A stretch of 64,000 bases of DNA from Pseudomonas fildesensis (GTDB lineage: Bacteria > Pseudomonadota > Gammaproteobacteria > Pseudomonadales > Pseudomonadaceae): the NCBI RefSeq assembly GCF_001050345.1, contig NZ_LFMW01000007.1, positions 186,001 through 250,000 on the forward strand, read 5' to 3'. The notes below the pieces were generated by a model, which worked only from the letters and a program-made list of their open reading frames with translations, searched no databases and was not told where the DNA came from. The position numbers and the translations under genes are program-made. How positions within the stretch are numbered: the stretch's first letter is position 1; every line of letters begins with the position of its first letter. Positions 36,317-46,174 of the stretch are shown one piece after another.

Positions 36317-36343
36317 GGGCGAAGCCATCATAGCTTCGCCCTT
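36317..36343. terminator. Bidirectional terminator between MFS exporter and prfC
   Basis: GGGCGAAGC CATCATA GCTTCGCCC, flanked by AAAAAA on the left and TTTCG on the right. The two genes converge here, and the A tract makes it best suited to terminate prfC (minus). Confidence 0.8.
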
Positions 36344-36361
36344 TCGTCTATCGCTCAGACC

Positions 36362-37945
<1,584 letters not shown>

Positions 37946-38276
37946 GGGAAATCGCCTGGCAGGTGAGTCAAAAAAGGGCGGCGAGTATAGCGCAAACCGG
38001 GCACGCCGGACCACCGTTCACCCCATTGGGGGTGGCTAAATGCTGCCAAGTGTGGAACCTTTTAAAAGGTAGAGACGTCCACTCCCCTGCTACCGCACTC
38101 GTAACAGGGGCTGATAAATCAGCAAGTTAGCCTGACGAGGCTGCGCTCATGGCTCGATTTGATACCGCGTTGCCGGTATTGGCGAGCTGCTTTTCGCGAC
38201 CACATTCAGAGGCAGCCAGGCATGGCATTGCCGCCCGGAAATGTGTTCGCCGACAAAAGAAAAAAGGAGTCCGCCT
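37946..38276. other. Divergent promoter region between prfC and the OpuC-type operon
   Basis: 331 bases containing a small palindrome ACCTTTTAAAAGGT at about 38058 and otherwise no repeats. It should carry promoters in both directions. A 51-codon frame (38149-38304) overlaps the first permease gene; I regard it as weak. Confidence 0.5.
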
Positions 38277-38993
38277 GTGGCTATTCGCTATGGCAAAGGG
38301 CTGATAGGAGGAGTGGTTGTCGTCGCTCTCCTGGCCCTGCTGGTCCACTGGATCGGCATCAACACGATCGAACTGTACCGCGACGATTTGTTGTTTTACC
38401 TGCAAGCTCATCTGATTCTGGTCCTGGTTTCCATGCTGGCCGCCCTGATTGTGGGCATCCCCGCCGGTATCCTGCTTAGCCGACCGAACATGGTCGGGCG
38501 CGCAGAACGCTTCATGCAGATCTTCAACATCGGCAACACCGTCCCTCCCCTGGCCGTACTGGCCATCGCCCTCGGCGTCCTCGGCATCGGCAGCGGCCCG
38601 GCGATCTTCGCCCTGTTCCTCGCCTCCTTGTTGCCCATCGTGCGCAACACCTACGAAGGCCTGAAAAACGTACAAGGCTCGCTGAAAGAAGCCGCCACCG
38701 GCATCGGCATGACACCGCGCCAAGTGTTGTTTCGCGTCGAACTGCCGAACGCCGTGCCGATCATCATCGGCGGTGTGCGCGTGGCCCTGGCGATCAACGT
38801 CGGTACCGCCCCGCTGGCCTTCCTGATTGGCGCCAACAGCCTGGGCAGCCTGATTTTCCCCGGCATCGCCCTGAACAATCAGCCGCAATTGCTGCTCGGC
38901 GCCGCGTGCACCGCGTTGCTGGCATTGCTGCTTGACGGTCTGGTGACCATGGCCAGCCGCCTCTGGCTGGAACGCGGGCTGCGTCCGTCTTAA
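38277..38993 (+). CDS. opuCD: OpuC-type compatible-solute ABC transporter permease 1
   Basis: A 238-residue inner-membrane permease with about six helices and the typical loop GSLKEAATGIGMTPRQVLFR that docks onto the ATPase. It belongs to the betaine/carnitine/choline (OpuB/OpuC, YehW) permease family. The GTG at 38277 follows AAAAAAGGAGTCCGCCT, the best ribosome-binding site in the region; an ATG at 38241 lies before that site and is rejected. It is the first gene of a four-gene operon: permease, binding protein, permease, ATPase. The D/B naming of the two permeases follows position and is tentative. The system should import quaternary-ammonium osmoprotectants. Confidence 0.8.
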   Translation: MAIRYGKGLIGGVVVVALLALLVHWIGINTIELYRDDLLFYLQAHLILVLVSMLAALIVGIPAGILLSRPNMVGRAERFMQIFNIGNTVPPLAVLAIALGVLGIGSGPAIFALFLASLLPIVRNTYEGLKNVQGSLKEAATGIGMTPRQVLFRVELPNAVPIIIGGVRVALAINVGTAPLAFLIGANSLGSLIFPGIALNNQPQLLLGAACTALLALLLDGLVTMASRLWLERGLRPS

Positions 38994-39013
38994 GGCTTGG
39001 CAAAGGAAATCAC

Positions 39014-39907
39014 ATGAAAAAACTGACTCTGATATTGAGCTGCGTCCTGCTGTTTGCAGGCATTGCGCAAGCCGCTGAAAAACCGGTGATCCGCATCGGC
39101 GCCCGGGTGTTCACCGAACAGACCCTGCTCGCCGAAATCACCTCCCAGTACCTGCGCACCAAGGGTTATGACACCCGCGTGACCGGCGGCCTGGGCAGCA
39201 ACCTGGCGCGCAGTGCCCAGGAAAGCGGGCAACTGGATTTGATCTGGGAATACACCGGTGTGTCGCTGGTGGCTTACAACCATGTCGATGAGAAGCTCGA
39301 CAGTGAGCAGTCCTACGCTCGGGTGAAAGAACTCGACGCTAAAAAAGGACTGGTCTGGCTGTCGCCGTCGAAATTCAGTAACACCTACGCGCTGGCCTTG
39401 CCCGAGAACGTGGCCAAGGAATTCCCGCAGATCAACAGCATCAGCGACCTGACCCAAGCCCTGGCCGAAAAAACCAAAGGCACGCGCCTGGTGGCCCTGG
39501 ACACCGAGTTCGCCAACCGTTCCGACGGTATGGGCGGCATGGTCAAGCTGTATGACATGAACCTGACCCGCAAAAACACGCGGCAGATGGATGCTGGCCT
39601 GGTCTACACCGCCTTGCGTAATGGCCAAGTGTTTGCCGGTTTGGTCTACACCACCGACGGCCGCCTGAATGCCTTCAAATTGAAGCTGCTGGAAGACGAC
39701 AAGCACTACTTCCCGGACTACACCGCCGCACCGGTGGTGCGTCAGGTTTATCTGGACGCGCACCCGCAGCTGGAGGCTGACCTCAAGCCACTGGCCGCCT
39801 TGTTCGATGACAAAACCATGCGAGAGCTGAACGCGCGGGTCGACGTCGACCATGAAAGCCCGTCCGCTGTTGCCGCAGATTTCCTGCGTCAGCACCCACT
39901 CAACTAA
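39014..39907 (+). CDS. opuCC: OpuC-type glycine betaine/carnitine/choline-binding protein
   Basis: A 297-residue periplasmic binding protein with signal peptide MKKLTLILSCVLLFAGIAQA. The mature part EKPVIRIGARVFTEQTLLAE, then YDTRVTGGLGSNLARSAQES and LIWEYTGVSLVAYN, is typical of the OpuAC/OsmX family. It is not a lipoprotein, since there is no lipobox. The ATG at 39014 follows CAAAGGAAATCAC, 20 bases after permease 1, and permease 2 follows after 11 bases. It captures quaternary-ammonium compounds; which one is preferred cannot be read. Confidence 0.85.
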   Translation: MKKLTLILSCVLLFAGIAQAAEKPVIRIGARVFTEQTLLAEITSQYLRTKGYDTRVTGGLGSNLARSAQESGQLDLIWEYTGVSLVAYNHVDEKLDSEQSYARVKELDAKKGLVWLSPSKFSNTYALALPENVAKEFPQINSISDLTQALAEKTKGTRLVALDTEFANRSDGMGGMVKLYDMNLTRKNTRQMDAGLVYTALRNGQVFAGLVYTTDGRLNAFKLKLLEDDKHYFPDYTAAPVVRQVYLDAHPQLEADLKPLAALFDDKTMRELNARVDVDHESPSAVAADFLRQHPLN

Positions 39908-39918
39908 GAGGAGAAGAC

Positions 39919-40572
39919 ATGGAATTTCTGAACGCCTTTTCCCATCTTGATTGGGCCCAAGTCCTGCAATTGACCGGGCAGCACATCACGCTGGTCGGTA
40001 TTGCAGTGATCCTGGCAATCGTCGTCGGCGTGCCACTGGGCGTGCTGATGACGCGCTTCCCGACCCTGGCCGGCCCGCTGCAAGCCAGCGCCACGGTGCT
40101 GCTGACCGTACCGTCCATCGCCCTGTTCGGCCTGCTGCTACCGTTCTACTCCAAATTCGGCCAGGGCCTGGGGCCGATGCCGGCGATCACCGCAGTGTTC
40201 CTCTACTCCCTGCTGCCGATCATGCGTAACACCTACCTGGCCCTCACCGGTGTTGAACCGGGCATACGCGAGGCCGCCAAAGGCATCGGCATGACCTTCG
40301 GCCAGCGCCTGCGCATGGTCGAACTGCCCATCGCCGTGCCGGTGATCCTCGCCGGTGTGCGCACCGCCGTGGTGATGAACATCGGCGTAATGACCATCGC
40401 AGCCACCATCGGCGCCGGTGGCCTGGGTGTACTTATTCTGGCTTCCATCAGCCGCAGCGACATGTCGATGCTGATCGTTGGCGCCGTACTGGTCAGTCTC
40501 CTGGCCATCTTCGCCGACCTGCTTTTGCAATGGCTGCAACGCTCGCTGACTCCAAAAGGACTGCTCAAATGA
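39919..40572 (+). CDS. opuCB: OpuC-type compatible-solute ABC transporter permease 2
   Basis: A 217-residue inner-membrane permease, homologous to permease 1 (GIREAAKGIGMTFGQRLRMV matches its docking loop). About five to six helices span residues 20-210. The ATG at 39919 follows AAGAGGAGAAGAC. It ends in ATGA shared with the ATPase gene, so translation of the two is coupled. It forms the membrane channel together with permease 1. Confidence 0.83.
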   Translation: MEFLNAFSHLDWAQVLQLTGQHITLVGIAVILAIVVGVPLGVLMTRFPTLAGPLQASATVLLTVPSIALFGLLLPFYSKFGQGLGPMPAITAVFLYSLLPIMRNTYLALTGVEPGIREAAKGIGMTFGQRLRMVELPIAVPVILAGVRTAVVMNIGVMTIAATIGAGGLGVLILASISRSDMSMLIVGAVLVSLLAIFADLLLQWLQRSLTPKGLLK

Positions 40573-41726
40573 TCGAACTTCAAAACCTGACCAAGACTTT
40601 TCAAAGCAACGGCAAGACAGTTTCCGCCGTGAACGACGTAAGCCTGACCGTCAACGAAGGCGAGATTTGCGTATTCCTCGGCCCGTCGGGCTGCGGCAAG
40701 AGCACCACGCTGAAAATGATCAACCGCCTGATCAAGCCCACCTCGGGCAAGATCCTGATCAACGGCGAAGACACCACCGACCTCGACGAAGTGACCCTGC
40801 GTCGCAACATCGGTTATGTGATCCAGCAGATTGGCCTGTTCCCGAACATGACCATCGAGGAAAACATCGTGGTCGTGCCCAAGCTGCTCGGCTGGGACAA
40901 GCAGAAATGCCACGACCGCGCCCGCGAATTGATGAGCATGATCAAGCTGGAGCCCAAGCAGTACCTGCACCGCTACCCGCGAGAACTGTCCGGTGGCCAG
41001 CAACAGCGTATCGGCGTAATCCGTGCCCTGGCGGCCGATGCGCCACTGCTGCTGATGGACGAGCCGTTCGGCGCGGTCGACCCGATCAACCGCGAGATGA
41101 TCCAGAACGAATTCTTCGAGATGCAACGCGCGTTGAACAAGACCGTGATCATGGTCAGCCACGACATCGACGAAGCCATCAAGCTGGGTGACAAGATCGC
41201 GATCTTCCGCGCCGGCAAGCTGCTGCAGATCGACCATCCGGACACGCTGCTGGCACACCCGGCCGACGAGTTCGTCAGCAACTTTGTGGGCCAGGACAGC
41301 ACCCTCAAGCGCCTGCTGCTGGTGAAAGCCGAGGACGCGGCGGACAACGCCCCGTCAGTCAGCCCGGAAACCCCGGTGGCCGACGCCCTGGAGCAGATGG
41401 ACGAACTCGACCGTCGCTATGTGGTAGTCACCTGCGCAGAGAACAAGGCGCTGGGTTATGTACGACGTCGCGACCTGCACCGTCAGACCGGTACATGTGG
41501 CCAATACCTGCGCGAATTCAACGCCACGGCGGCTTACGACGAGCATTTGCGCATCCTGCTGTCGCGCATGTACGAGTTCAACCGCTCGTGGCTGCCGGTG
41601 ATGGATGCGGAGCGAGTGTTCCTGGGTGAAGTGACTCAGGAGTCGATTGCCGAGTACCTGAGTTCCGGTAAGTCGCGTGGGGGCAAGACCAGTATTGTTT
41701 CCCCTGCGGAAACCGCACTGGCTTGA
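40569..41726 (+). CDS. opuCA: OpuC-type ABC transporter ATPase with C-terminal CBS region
   Basis: A 385-residue cytoplasmic ATPase. Walker A GPSGCGKST is near residue 37, Q-loop VIQQIGLFPNMTIEEN, signature LSGGQQQRIGVIRAL, and Walker B LLLMDEPFGAVD. The C-terminal ~120 residues (PETPVADALEQMDELDRRYV ... SWLPVMDAERVFLGEVTQES) look like a CBS pair, which in OpuA/OpuC senses ionic strength, so osmotic gating is likely. The ATG at 40569 overlaps the permease stop, with AAAAGGACTGCTCAA upstream. It is the last gene of the operon, followed by the repeat pair at 41749. Confidence 0.87.
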   Translation: MIELQNLTKTFQSNGKTVSAVNDVSLTVNEGEICVFLGPSGCGKSTTLKMINRLIKPTSGKILINGEDTTDLDEVTLRRNIGYVIQQIGLFPNMTIEENIVVVPKLLGWDKQKCHDRARELMSMIKLEPKQYLHRYPRELSGGQQQRIGVIRALAADAPLLLMDEPFGAVDPINREMIQNEFFEMQRALNKTVIMVSHDIDEAIKLGDKIAIFRAGKLLQIDHPDTLLAHPADEFVSNFVGQDSTLKRLLLVKAEDAADNAPSVSPETPVADALEQMDELDRRYVVVTCAENKALGYVRRRDLHRQTGTCGQYLREFNATAAYDEHLRILLSRMYEFNRSWLPVMDAERVFLGEVTQESIAEYLSSGKSRGGKTSIVSPAETALA

Positions 41727-41748
41727 TCTGACACCACTCAGTTCAAAA

Positions 41749-41837
41749 TGTGGGAGGGGGCTTGCTCCCGATTGCAGTGTTTCAGTCAGCTCACTTGTAG
41801 CTGATACACCACAATCGGGAGCAAGCCCCCTTCCACA
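41749..41837. repeat. REP-like inverted pair (type C: TGTGGGAGGGGGCTTGCTCC)
   Basis: TGTGGGAGGGGGCTTGCTCC CGATTG on the left is mirrored by CAATCGGGAGCAAGCCCCCT TCCACA on the right, 38 bases apart. An almost identical pair lies at 46068-46156. It is a Pseudomonas intergenic REP doublet. Confidence 0.88.
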
Positions 41838-41972
41838 TTTGGATCTCCAGCGTGTCAGCAATTACCCCTGAATTGCCCCATCCGGGGAACATCAATCCGT
41901 CACACCGGTCGGTTACATAAGTAGCTGTACGCGGTCCCGCGACGAACGCGTGCAAAAACGCGACATTTTTAG

Positions 41973-42001
41973 TTGATCTCGAGCCCCTCACGCCCTAAAG
42001 T
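41973..42001 (+). promoter_or_regulatory. Candidate sigma-70 promoter for the speC leader
   Basis: TTGATC and TAAAGT are separated by 17 bases. Transcription would start near 42008 and give a leader of about 195 nt before speC, containing the hairpin at 42063. This is a pattern match only. Confidence 0.35.
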
Positions 42002-42062
42002 TCGCGCCGAACGTCCATGCTGGAAACGATCCATCCGGCTCAAGTACTGACGACGAGACAGC

Positions 42063-42100
42063 AAGGCCAAGGGACGCAGGTGATCCCATGGCCTTTTTGC
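42063..42100 (+). promoter_or_regulatory. Terminator-like hairpin in the speC leader (possible attenuator or sRNA 3' end)
   Basis: AAGGCCAAGGGA pairs with TCCCATGGCCTT (one mismatch) across a 9-base loop and is followed by TTTGC; counting the last stem bases there are five T in a row. It lies about 105 bases before the speC start and downstream of the candidate promoter. It could attenuate speC or end a short independent RNA. Confidence 0.5.
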
Positions 42101-42203
42101 TTTCGGCGACATGCCTTGGGAAGTAGGCGAACCAAAGTGGGGATACGGAGGACGTTCATTTGCACCCATTGATCAATTTAGTTTGCCCTTAGGAGTTCCC
42201 AGC

Positions 42204-43367
42204 ATGTCGATCAACGTCGAAGATTATTTCGCGCGCGCCACTTTTGACAAAATGAAGGCGTTCGCCGACAAGCAAGAAACCCCGTTCGTGGTGATCGACA
42301 CCGCGATGATCAGCCAGGCCTACGATGACCTGCGCGCCGGTTTCGAATTCGCCAAAGTCTATTACGCGGTCAAGGCCAACCCTGCCGTCGAAATCATCGA
42401 CCTGTTGAAAGACAAGGGTTCGAGCTTCGACATCGCCTCGATCTACGAGCTGGACAAGGTCATGGATCGCGGCGTCAGCGCCGACCGTATCAGCTACGGC
42501 AACACCATCAAGAAATCCAAGGACATCCGCTACTTCTATGAGAAGGGCGTGCGCCTGTTCTCCACCGACTCCGAAGCCGACCTGCGCAACATCGCCAAGG
42601 CCGCGCCGGGCTCGAAAGTGTATGTGCGCATCCTCACCGAAGGCTCGACCACGGCTGACTGGCCTCTGTCGCGCAAATTCGGCTGCCAGACCGACATGGC
42701 CATGGACCTGCTGATCCTCGCCCGTGACCTGGGCCTGGTGCCGTACGGCATTTCCTTCCACGTCGGCTCGCAACAGCGCGATATCAGCGTGTGGGACGCG
42801 GCAATCGCCAAGGTCAAAGTGATCTTCGAACGCCTGAAGGAAGAAGACGGCATCCACCTCAAGCTGATCAACATGGGTGGCGGCTTCCCGGCCAACTACA
42901 TCACCCGCACCAACAGCCTGGAAACCTACGCGCAGGAAATCATCCGCTTCCTCAAGGAAGATTTCGGCGACGACCTGCCGGAAATCATCCTGGAGCCAGG
43001 CCGTTCGTTGATCGCCAACGCCGGCATCCTGGTCAGTGAAGTGGTACTGGTGGCACGTAAATCGCGCACCGCCGTCGAGCGTTGGGTGTACACGGATGTG
43101 GGCAAGTTCTCCGGCCTGATCGAAACCATGGACGAAGCCATCAAGTTCCCGATCTGGACCGAGAAAAAAGGCGAGATGGAAGAAGTGGTCATCGCCGGTC
43201 CTACCTGCGACAGCGCCGACATCATGTACGAAAACTACAAGTACGGCCTGCCGCTGAACCTTGCGATTGGTGACCGGATGTACTGGTTGTCGACCGGTGC
43301 CTACACCACCAGCTACAGCGCGGTTGAGTTCAATGGCTTCCCGCCATTGAAGTCGTTTTACGTTTAA
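42204..43367 (+). CDS. speC: Ornithine decarboxylase, type III PLP (alanine-racemase-like) fold
   Basis: A 387-residue cytoplasmic enzyme that makes putrescine from ornithine. The PLP lysine lies in YYAVKANP (residues ~54-61), followed by GSSFDIASIYELDKV, ISYGNTIKKS, FHVGSQQRD and the Gly-rich NMGGGFPA. The C-terminal active-site loop is GPTCDSADIMYEN. The length and N-terminus MSINVEDYFARATFDKM match the Pseudomonas SpeC type rather than the large fold-I enzyme. The ATG at 42204 follows TTAGGAGTTCCCAGC. An ODC role is favoured over diaminopimelate decarboxylase because the protein is short and its specificity region is eukaryote-like. It may be regulated by the leader hairpin. Confidence 0.92.
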   Translation: MSINVEDYFARATFDKMKAFADKQETPFVVIDTAMISQAYDDLRAGFEFAKVYYAVKANPAVEIIDLLKDKGSSFDIASIYELDKVMDRGVSADRISYGNTIKKSKDIRYFYEKGVRLFSTDSEADLRNIAKAAPGSKVYVRILTEGSTTADWPLSRKFGCQTDMAMDLLILARDLGLVPYGISFHVGSQQRDISVWDAAIAKVKVIFERLKEEDGIHLKLINMGGGFPANYITRTNSLETYAQEIIRFLKEDFGDDLPEIILEPGRSLIANAGILVSEVVLVARKSRTAVERWVYTDVGKFSGLIETMDEAIKFPIWTEKKGEMEEVVIAGPTCDSADIMYENYKYGLPLNLAIGDRMYWLSTGAYTTSYSAVEFNGFPPLKSFYV

Positions 43368-43401
43368 TAGCAGCGGCAAGCGTTAAGCTGCCAGCTACAA
43401 G

Positions 43402-43436
43402 AAAAAGCCCACGACCTGTCGTGGGCTTTTTTTTGT
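43402..43436 (+). terminator. Terminator of speC
   Basis: AAAAAGCCCACGAC CT GTCGTGGGCTTTTT is followed by three more T residues, a strong Rho-independent hairpin 35 bases after the stop. Confidence 0.92.
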
Positions 43437-43516
43437 GTAAAAAAGAATGTTTCTCGACAACTCACGGCATAATGCGCGCCGTAGCATTCACATCCAGATA
43501 GACGAGGCCGGTCGAC

Positions 43517-46042
43517 GTGTTGAAGAAAACCCTGTTCCAGTTGCATTGGTTCTTCGGCATTACGGCCGGGCTGGTGTTGGCCTTGATGGGGATTACCGGG
43601 GCTGCGGTGTCGTTTCAGGATGAAATCCTGCAGGCGCTCAACCCAACGGTGCTCAGCGTGGAGAAACGCGAAGCCGGGGTACTGCCGCCCGCCGAACTGG
43701 TGCGCAAGCTGGAAGCCACCGAAGGCAAGACCGTCTCCATGCTGTGGGTGGAAAGCGAAAGCGGGAATGCCGCGCGCGTGTTCTTTACCCCGCCGCCAGG
43801 AGAACGGCGTGGCCAGATGCGTTACTTCGACCCCTACACCGGCGACTACATGGGCGACGTGGTCGGCCAGGACGTGTTCGGCTTTATCTTGCAACTGCAC
43901 CGTTTCCTCGCCATGGGCGAAACCGGTCGGCAAATCACCGGCGCCTGCACGCTGATCCTGTTGTTCTTCTGCCTCTCCGGCCTGTACTTGCGCTGGCCGC
44001 GCCAAGTGGCGAGCTGGCGCGCCTGGCTGACCCTCGACTGGCGCAAGAAGGGCCGCAGCTTCAACTGGGATTTGCATTCGGTGTTCGGCACCTGGTGCCT
44101 GCTTTTTTACCTGCTGGCGGCGCTGACCGGCTTGTCGTGGTCCTATGAATGGTACAGCCAGGGCCTGACTAAATTGCTCTCCGACGCCCCGCAAAATGAA
44201 CGGGTGCGCAAGCGCGGCCCGGCGCCTGAAGGGCCGGCGGCGGTGGCAAACTATGATGCGATCTGGAGCAGCATCTACAGCAACGCCGGCCCTGGCTTGA
44301 ACGCCTACAACATCCGCATGCCGGCGGTCGCCGGGCAGCCGGCCATCGTTTATTACCTGCTGGCGAACTCGCCCCATGACCGGGCGCTCAACCAGATCAA
44401 CCTGGACCCGGCCACCGGCGAGGTCAAATCCCATGACCCGTACGCCAGCAAGAGCCTCAAGTCCCAACTACTGACGAGCATTTACGCGCTGCACACCGGC
44501 AGCTACTTCGGCCTGATCGGCCGGATCATCCTCACCGTCAGCGCGCTGTGCATGCCGTTGTTCTTTATCACCGGCTGGTTGCTGTACCTCGACCGCCGCC
44601 GTAAAAAACGCCAGGTGCGCGATGCGCGTAAAGGCCTGGGCGCCAACCACAGCGATGCACCGGCCTGGCTGATAGGTTTCGCCAGCCAGAGTGGTTTTGC
44701 CGAACAGTTGGCCTGGCAGACCGCCGGGCAGTTGCAGGCCGCTGGATTGCCAGTGAAGGTACAGCCGCTGGGCAGCGTCAGTCAGGATGATCTGCGCCAG
44801 TCGGAACATGCGCTGTTTGTGGTCAGCACCTTCGGCGACGGCGAAGCGCCCGACAGCGCCCGTGGTTTCGAGCGCAGCGTGCTCGGCCAGGACCTGTCCC
44901 TCAAAGGCTTGAACTACTCGGTACTGGCCCTGGGTGATCGCCAGTACGAACACTTCTGTGGCTTTGCCCGGCGCCTGCATTTCTGGCTGACCCGCCAGGG
45001 CGGTACCCCGTTGTTTGCTCCGGTGGAAGTCGACAGTGGCGACACCGTTGCGCTGCTGCAGTGGCAACAGCAATTGGGTGAACTCACCGGCCACGCGCCG
45101 GCAGCGGCATGGCCGACTGCGCAGTACGAAAACTGGACCTTGCACCAGCGCACCCTGCTCAACCTGAACAGTACGGGTTCGGCGGTCTACCTGCTGGGCC
45201 TGACCCCACCGTCGCCCCAGAGCTGGCTGGCCGGTGACCTGGTGGAGATCCTGCCGCGCAACTGCCCGTGGGCCATCGAACAGTTGCTGAATGGCCTGGG
45301 CCTGTCCGGCAGCGACGGCGTGCTGATCGATGGCCTGGCACACACCCTCAACCAGGCGCTGGCGACCCGCCAACTGCCAGACAACCGCGCTCACCTGGTC
45401 GGCCTGCATGCCCAGGCGCTGGTCAACGCGCTGGCGCCCCTGGGCATGCGCGAATACTCCATCGCCTCGATTGCCAGCGACGGCGTGCTGGAACTGATCG
45501 TGCGCCAGGAGCGCCACCCGAACGGCAGCCTGGGCCTAGGCTCCGGCTGGCTCACCGAATACGCGGCCATCGCCTCAAGCATCAGCCTGCGGTTGCGGCG
45601 CAACAGTGGCTTCCACCTGCCTGCTGCGCCGGTACCGCTGATTCTGCTCGGCAACGGCACCGGCCTGGCCGGTTTGCGCAGCTTGCTCAAGGCGCGGATT
45701 ACCGAGGGTCAGCAGCGCAACTGGCTGTTGTTCGGCGAACGCAATATCGCCCACGACTACCTGTGCCAGGACGAACTGCAAGGCTGGTTGGCCAGTGGCG
45801 ATCTGGCGCTGCTGGACCTGGCGTTCTCCCGCGATCAGGAAGAGAAGATCTACGTGCAGGACCGCCTGCGCGAATCGGCCGAGGTGCTGCGTCGATGGCT
45901 GGCGGACGGCGCGGCAATTTATGTGTGCGGGAGTTTGCAGGGGATGGCAGCCGGGGTGGATCAGGCGCTGCACGATGTGCTGGGCAGCGAGATGGTGGAG
46001 CGCTTGATTGAGCAAGGGCGCTATCGGCGCGACGTTTACTGA
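43517..46042 (+). CDS. PepSY-TM / flavodoxin / FNR fusion reductase (PA4513-like)
   Basis: An 841-residue inner-membrane flavoprotein. The N-terminal ~370 residues are a PepSY-associated helix domain with four membrane segments ([66 protein letters not shown]) and conserved His. A flavodoxin domain follows at ~375-520 ([42 protein letters not shown]). A sulfite-reductase-type FAD/NADPH reductase completes it ([26 protein letters not shown]). It probably moves electrons from NADPH through FAD and FMN across the membrane. The P. aeruginosa homologue, as I recall, is the iron-regulated oxidoreductase near piuA, so ferric-siderophore reduction is possible. The start is the GTG at 43517, with TTG next; GAGG lies 9 nt upstream. 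Confidence 0.82.
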   Translation: MLKKTLFQLHWFFGITAGLVLALMGITGAAVSFQDEILQALNPTVLSVEKREAGVLPPAELVRKLEATEGKTVSMLWVESESGNAARVFFTPPPGERRGQMRYFDPYTGDYMGDVVGQDVFGFILQLHRFLAMGETGRQITGACTLILLFFCLSGLYLRWPRQVASWRAWLTLDWRKKGRSFNWDLHSVFGTWCLLFYLLAALTGLSWSYEWYSQGLTKLLSDAPQNERVRKRGPAPEGPAAVANYDAIWSSIYSNAGPGLNAYNIRMPAVAGQPAIVYYLLANSPHDRALNQINLDPATGEVKSHDPYASKSLKSQLLTSIYALHTGSYFGLIGRIILTVSALCMPLFFITGWLLYLDRRRKKRQVRDARKGLGANHSDAPAWLIGFASQSGFAEQLAWQTAGQLQAAGLPVKVQPLGSVSQDDLRQSEHALFVVSTFGDGEAPDSARGFERSVLGQDLSLKGLNYSVLALGDRQYEHFCGFARRLHFWLTRQGGTPLFAPVEVDSGDTVALLQWQQQLGELTGHAPAAAWPTAQYENWTLHQRTLLNLNSTGSAVYLLGLTPPSPQSWLAGDLVEILPRNCPWAIEQLLNGLGLSGSDGVLIDGLAHTLNQALATRQLPDNRAHLVGLHAQALVNALAPLGMREYSIASIASDGVLELIVRQERHPNGSLGLGSGWLTEYAAIASSISLRLRRNSGFHLPAAPVPLILLGNGTGLAGLRSLLKARITEGQQRNWLLFGERNIAHDYLCQDELQGWLASGDLALLDLAFSRDQEEKIYVQDRLRESAEVLRRWLADGAAIYVCGSLQGMAAGVDQALHDVLGSEMVERLIEQGRYRRDVY

Positions 46043-46067
46043 GATCCTGTAGGCGCTGAAAAATCAA

Positions 46068-46156
46068 TGTGGGAGGGGGCTTGCTCCCGATTGCGTTCTG
46101 TCAGTCAGCTTATCTGTTACTGATCCTCCGCAATCGGGAGCAAGCCCCCTCCCACA
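46068..46156. repeat. REP-like inverted pair (type C)
   Basis: TGTGGGAGGGGGCTTGCTCC CGATTGCG is mirrored by CGCAATCGGGAGCAAGCCCC CTCCCACA. Between them lies a spacer similar to that of the copy at 41749 (TCAGTCAGCT in both). It sits between the convergent PepSY reductase gene and phoD. Confidence 0.88.
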
Positions 46157-46174
46157 GGTTGAGCACATTTCAAA

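Larger units (their letters stand above)
41727..42203 (+). other. Intergenic region holding REP pair and the speC leader
   Basis: 477 bases. The left quarter is the TGTGGGAGG-type inverted pair. The right half has a candidate promoter (41973-42001) and a terminator-like hairpin (42063-42100) ahead of speC. A 66-codon minus-strand frame ending near 41969 overlaps these elements and is not credible. Confidence 0.6.

Noticed and set aside
38149..38304. 51-codon frame starting with ATG and overlapping the first OpuC-type permease gene
   Set aside because: It has a GAGG at acceptable distance, but the basic C-terminus is read from the permease gene's own ribosome-binding site and coding sequence; probably chance.
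41791..41991. Minus-strand 66-codon frame in the REP/speC leader interval
   Set aside because: It runs through the REP pair and the promoter candidate, has no ribosome-binding site and no recognisable content.
42204..43367. Diaminopimelate decarboxylase (lysA) or arginine decarboxylase instead of ODC
   Set aside because: At 387 residues it is shorter than LysA or SpeA, and the N-terminus and GPTCDSADIMYEN loop fit the eukaryote-like ODC of Pseudomonas.
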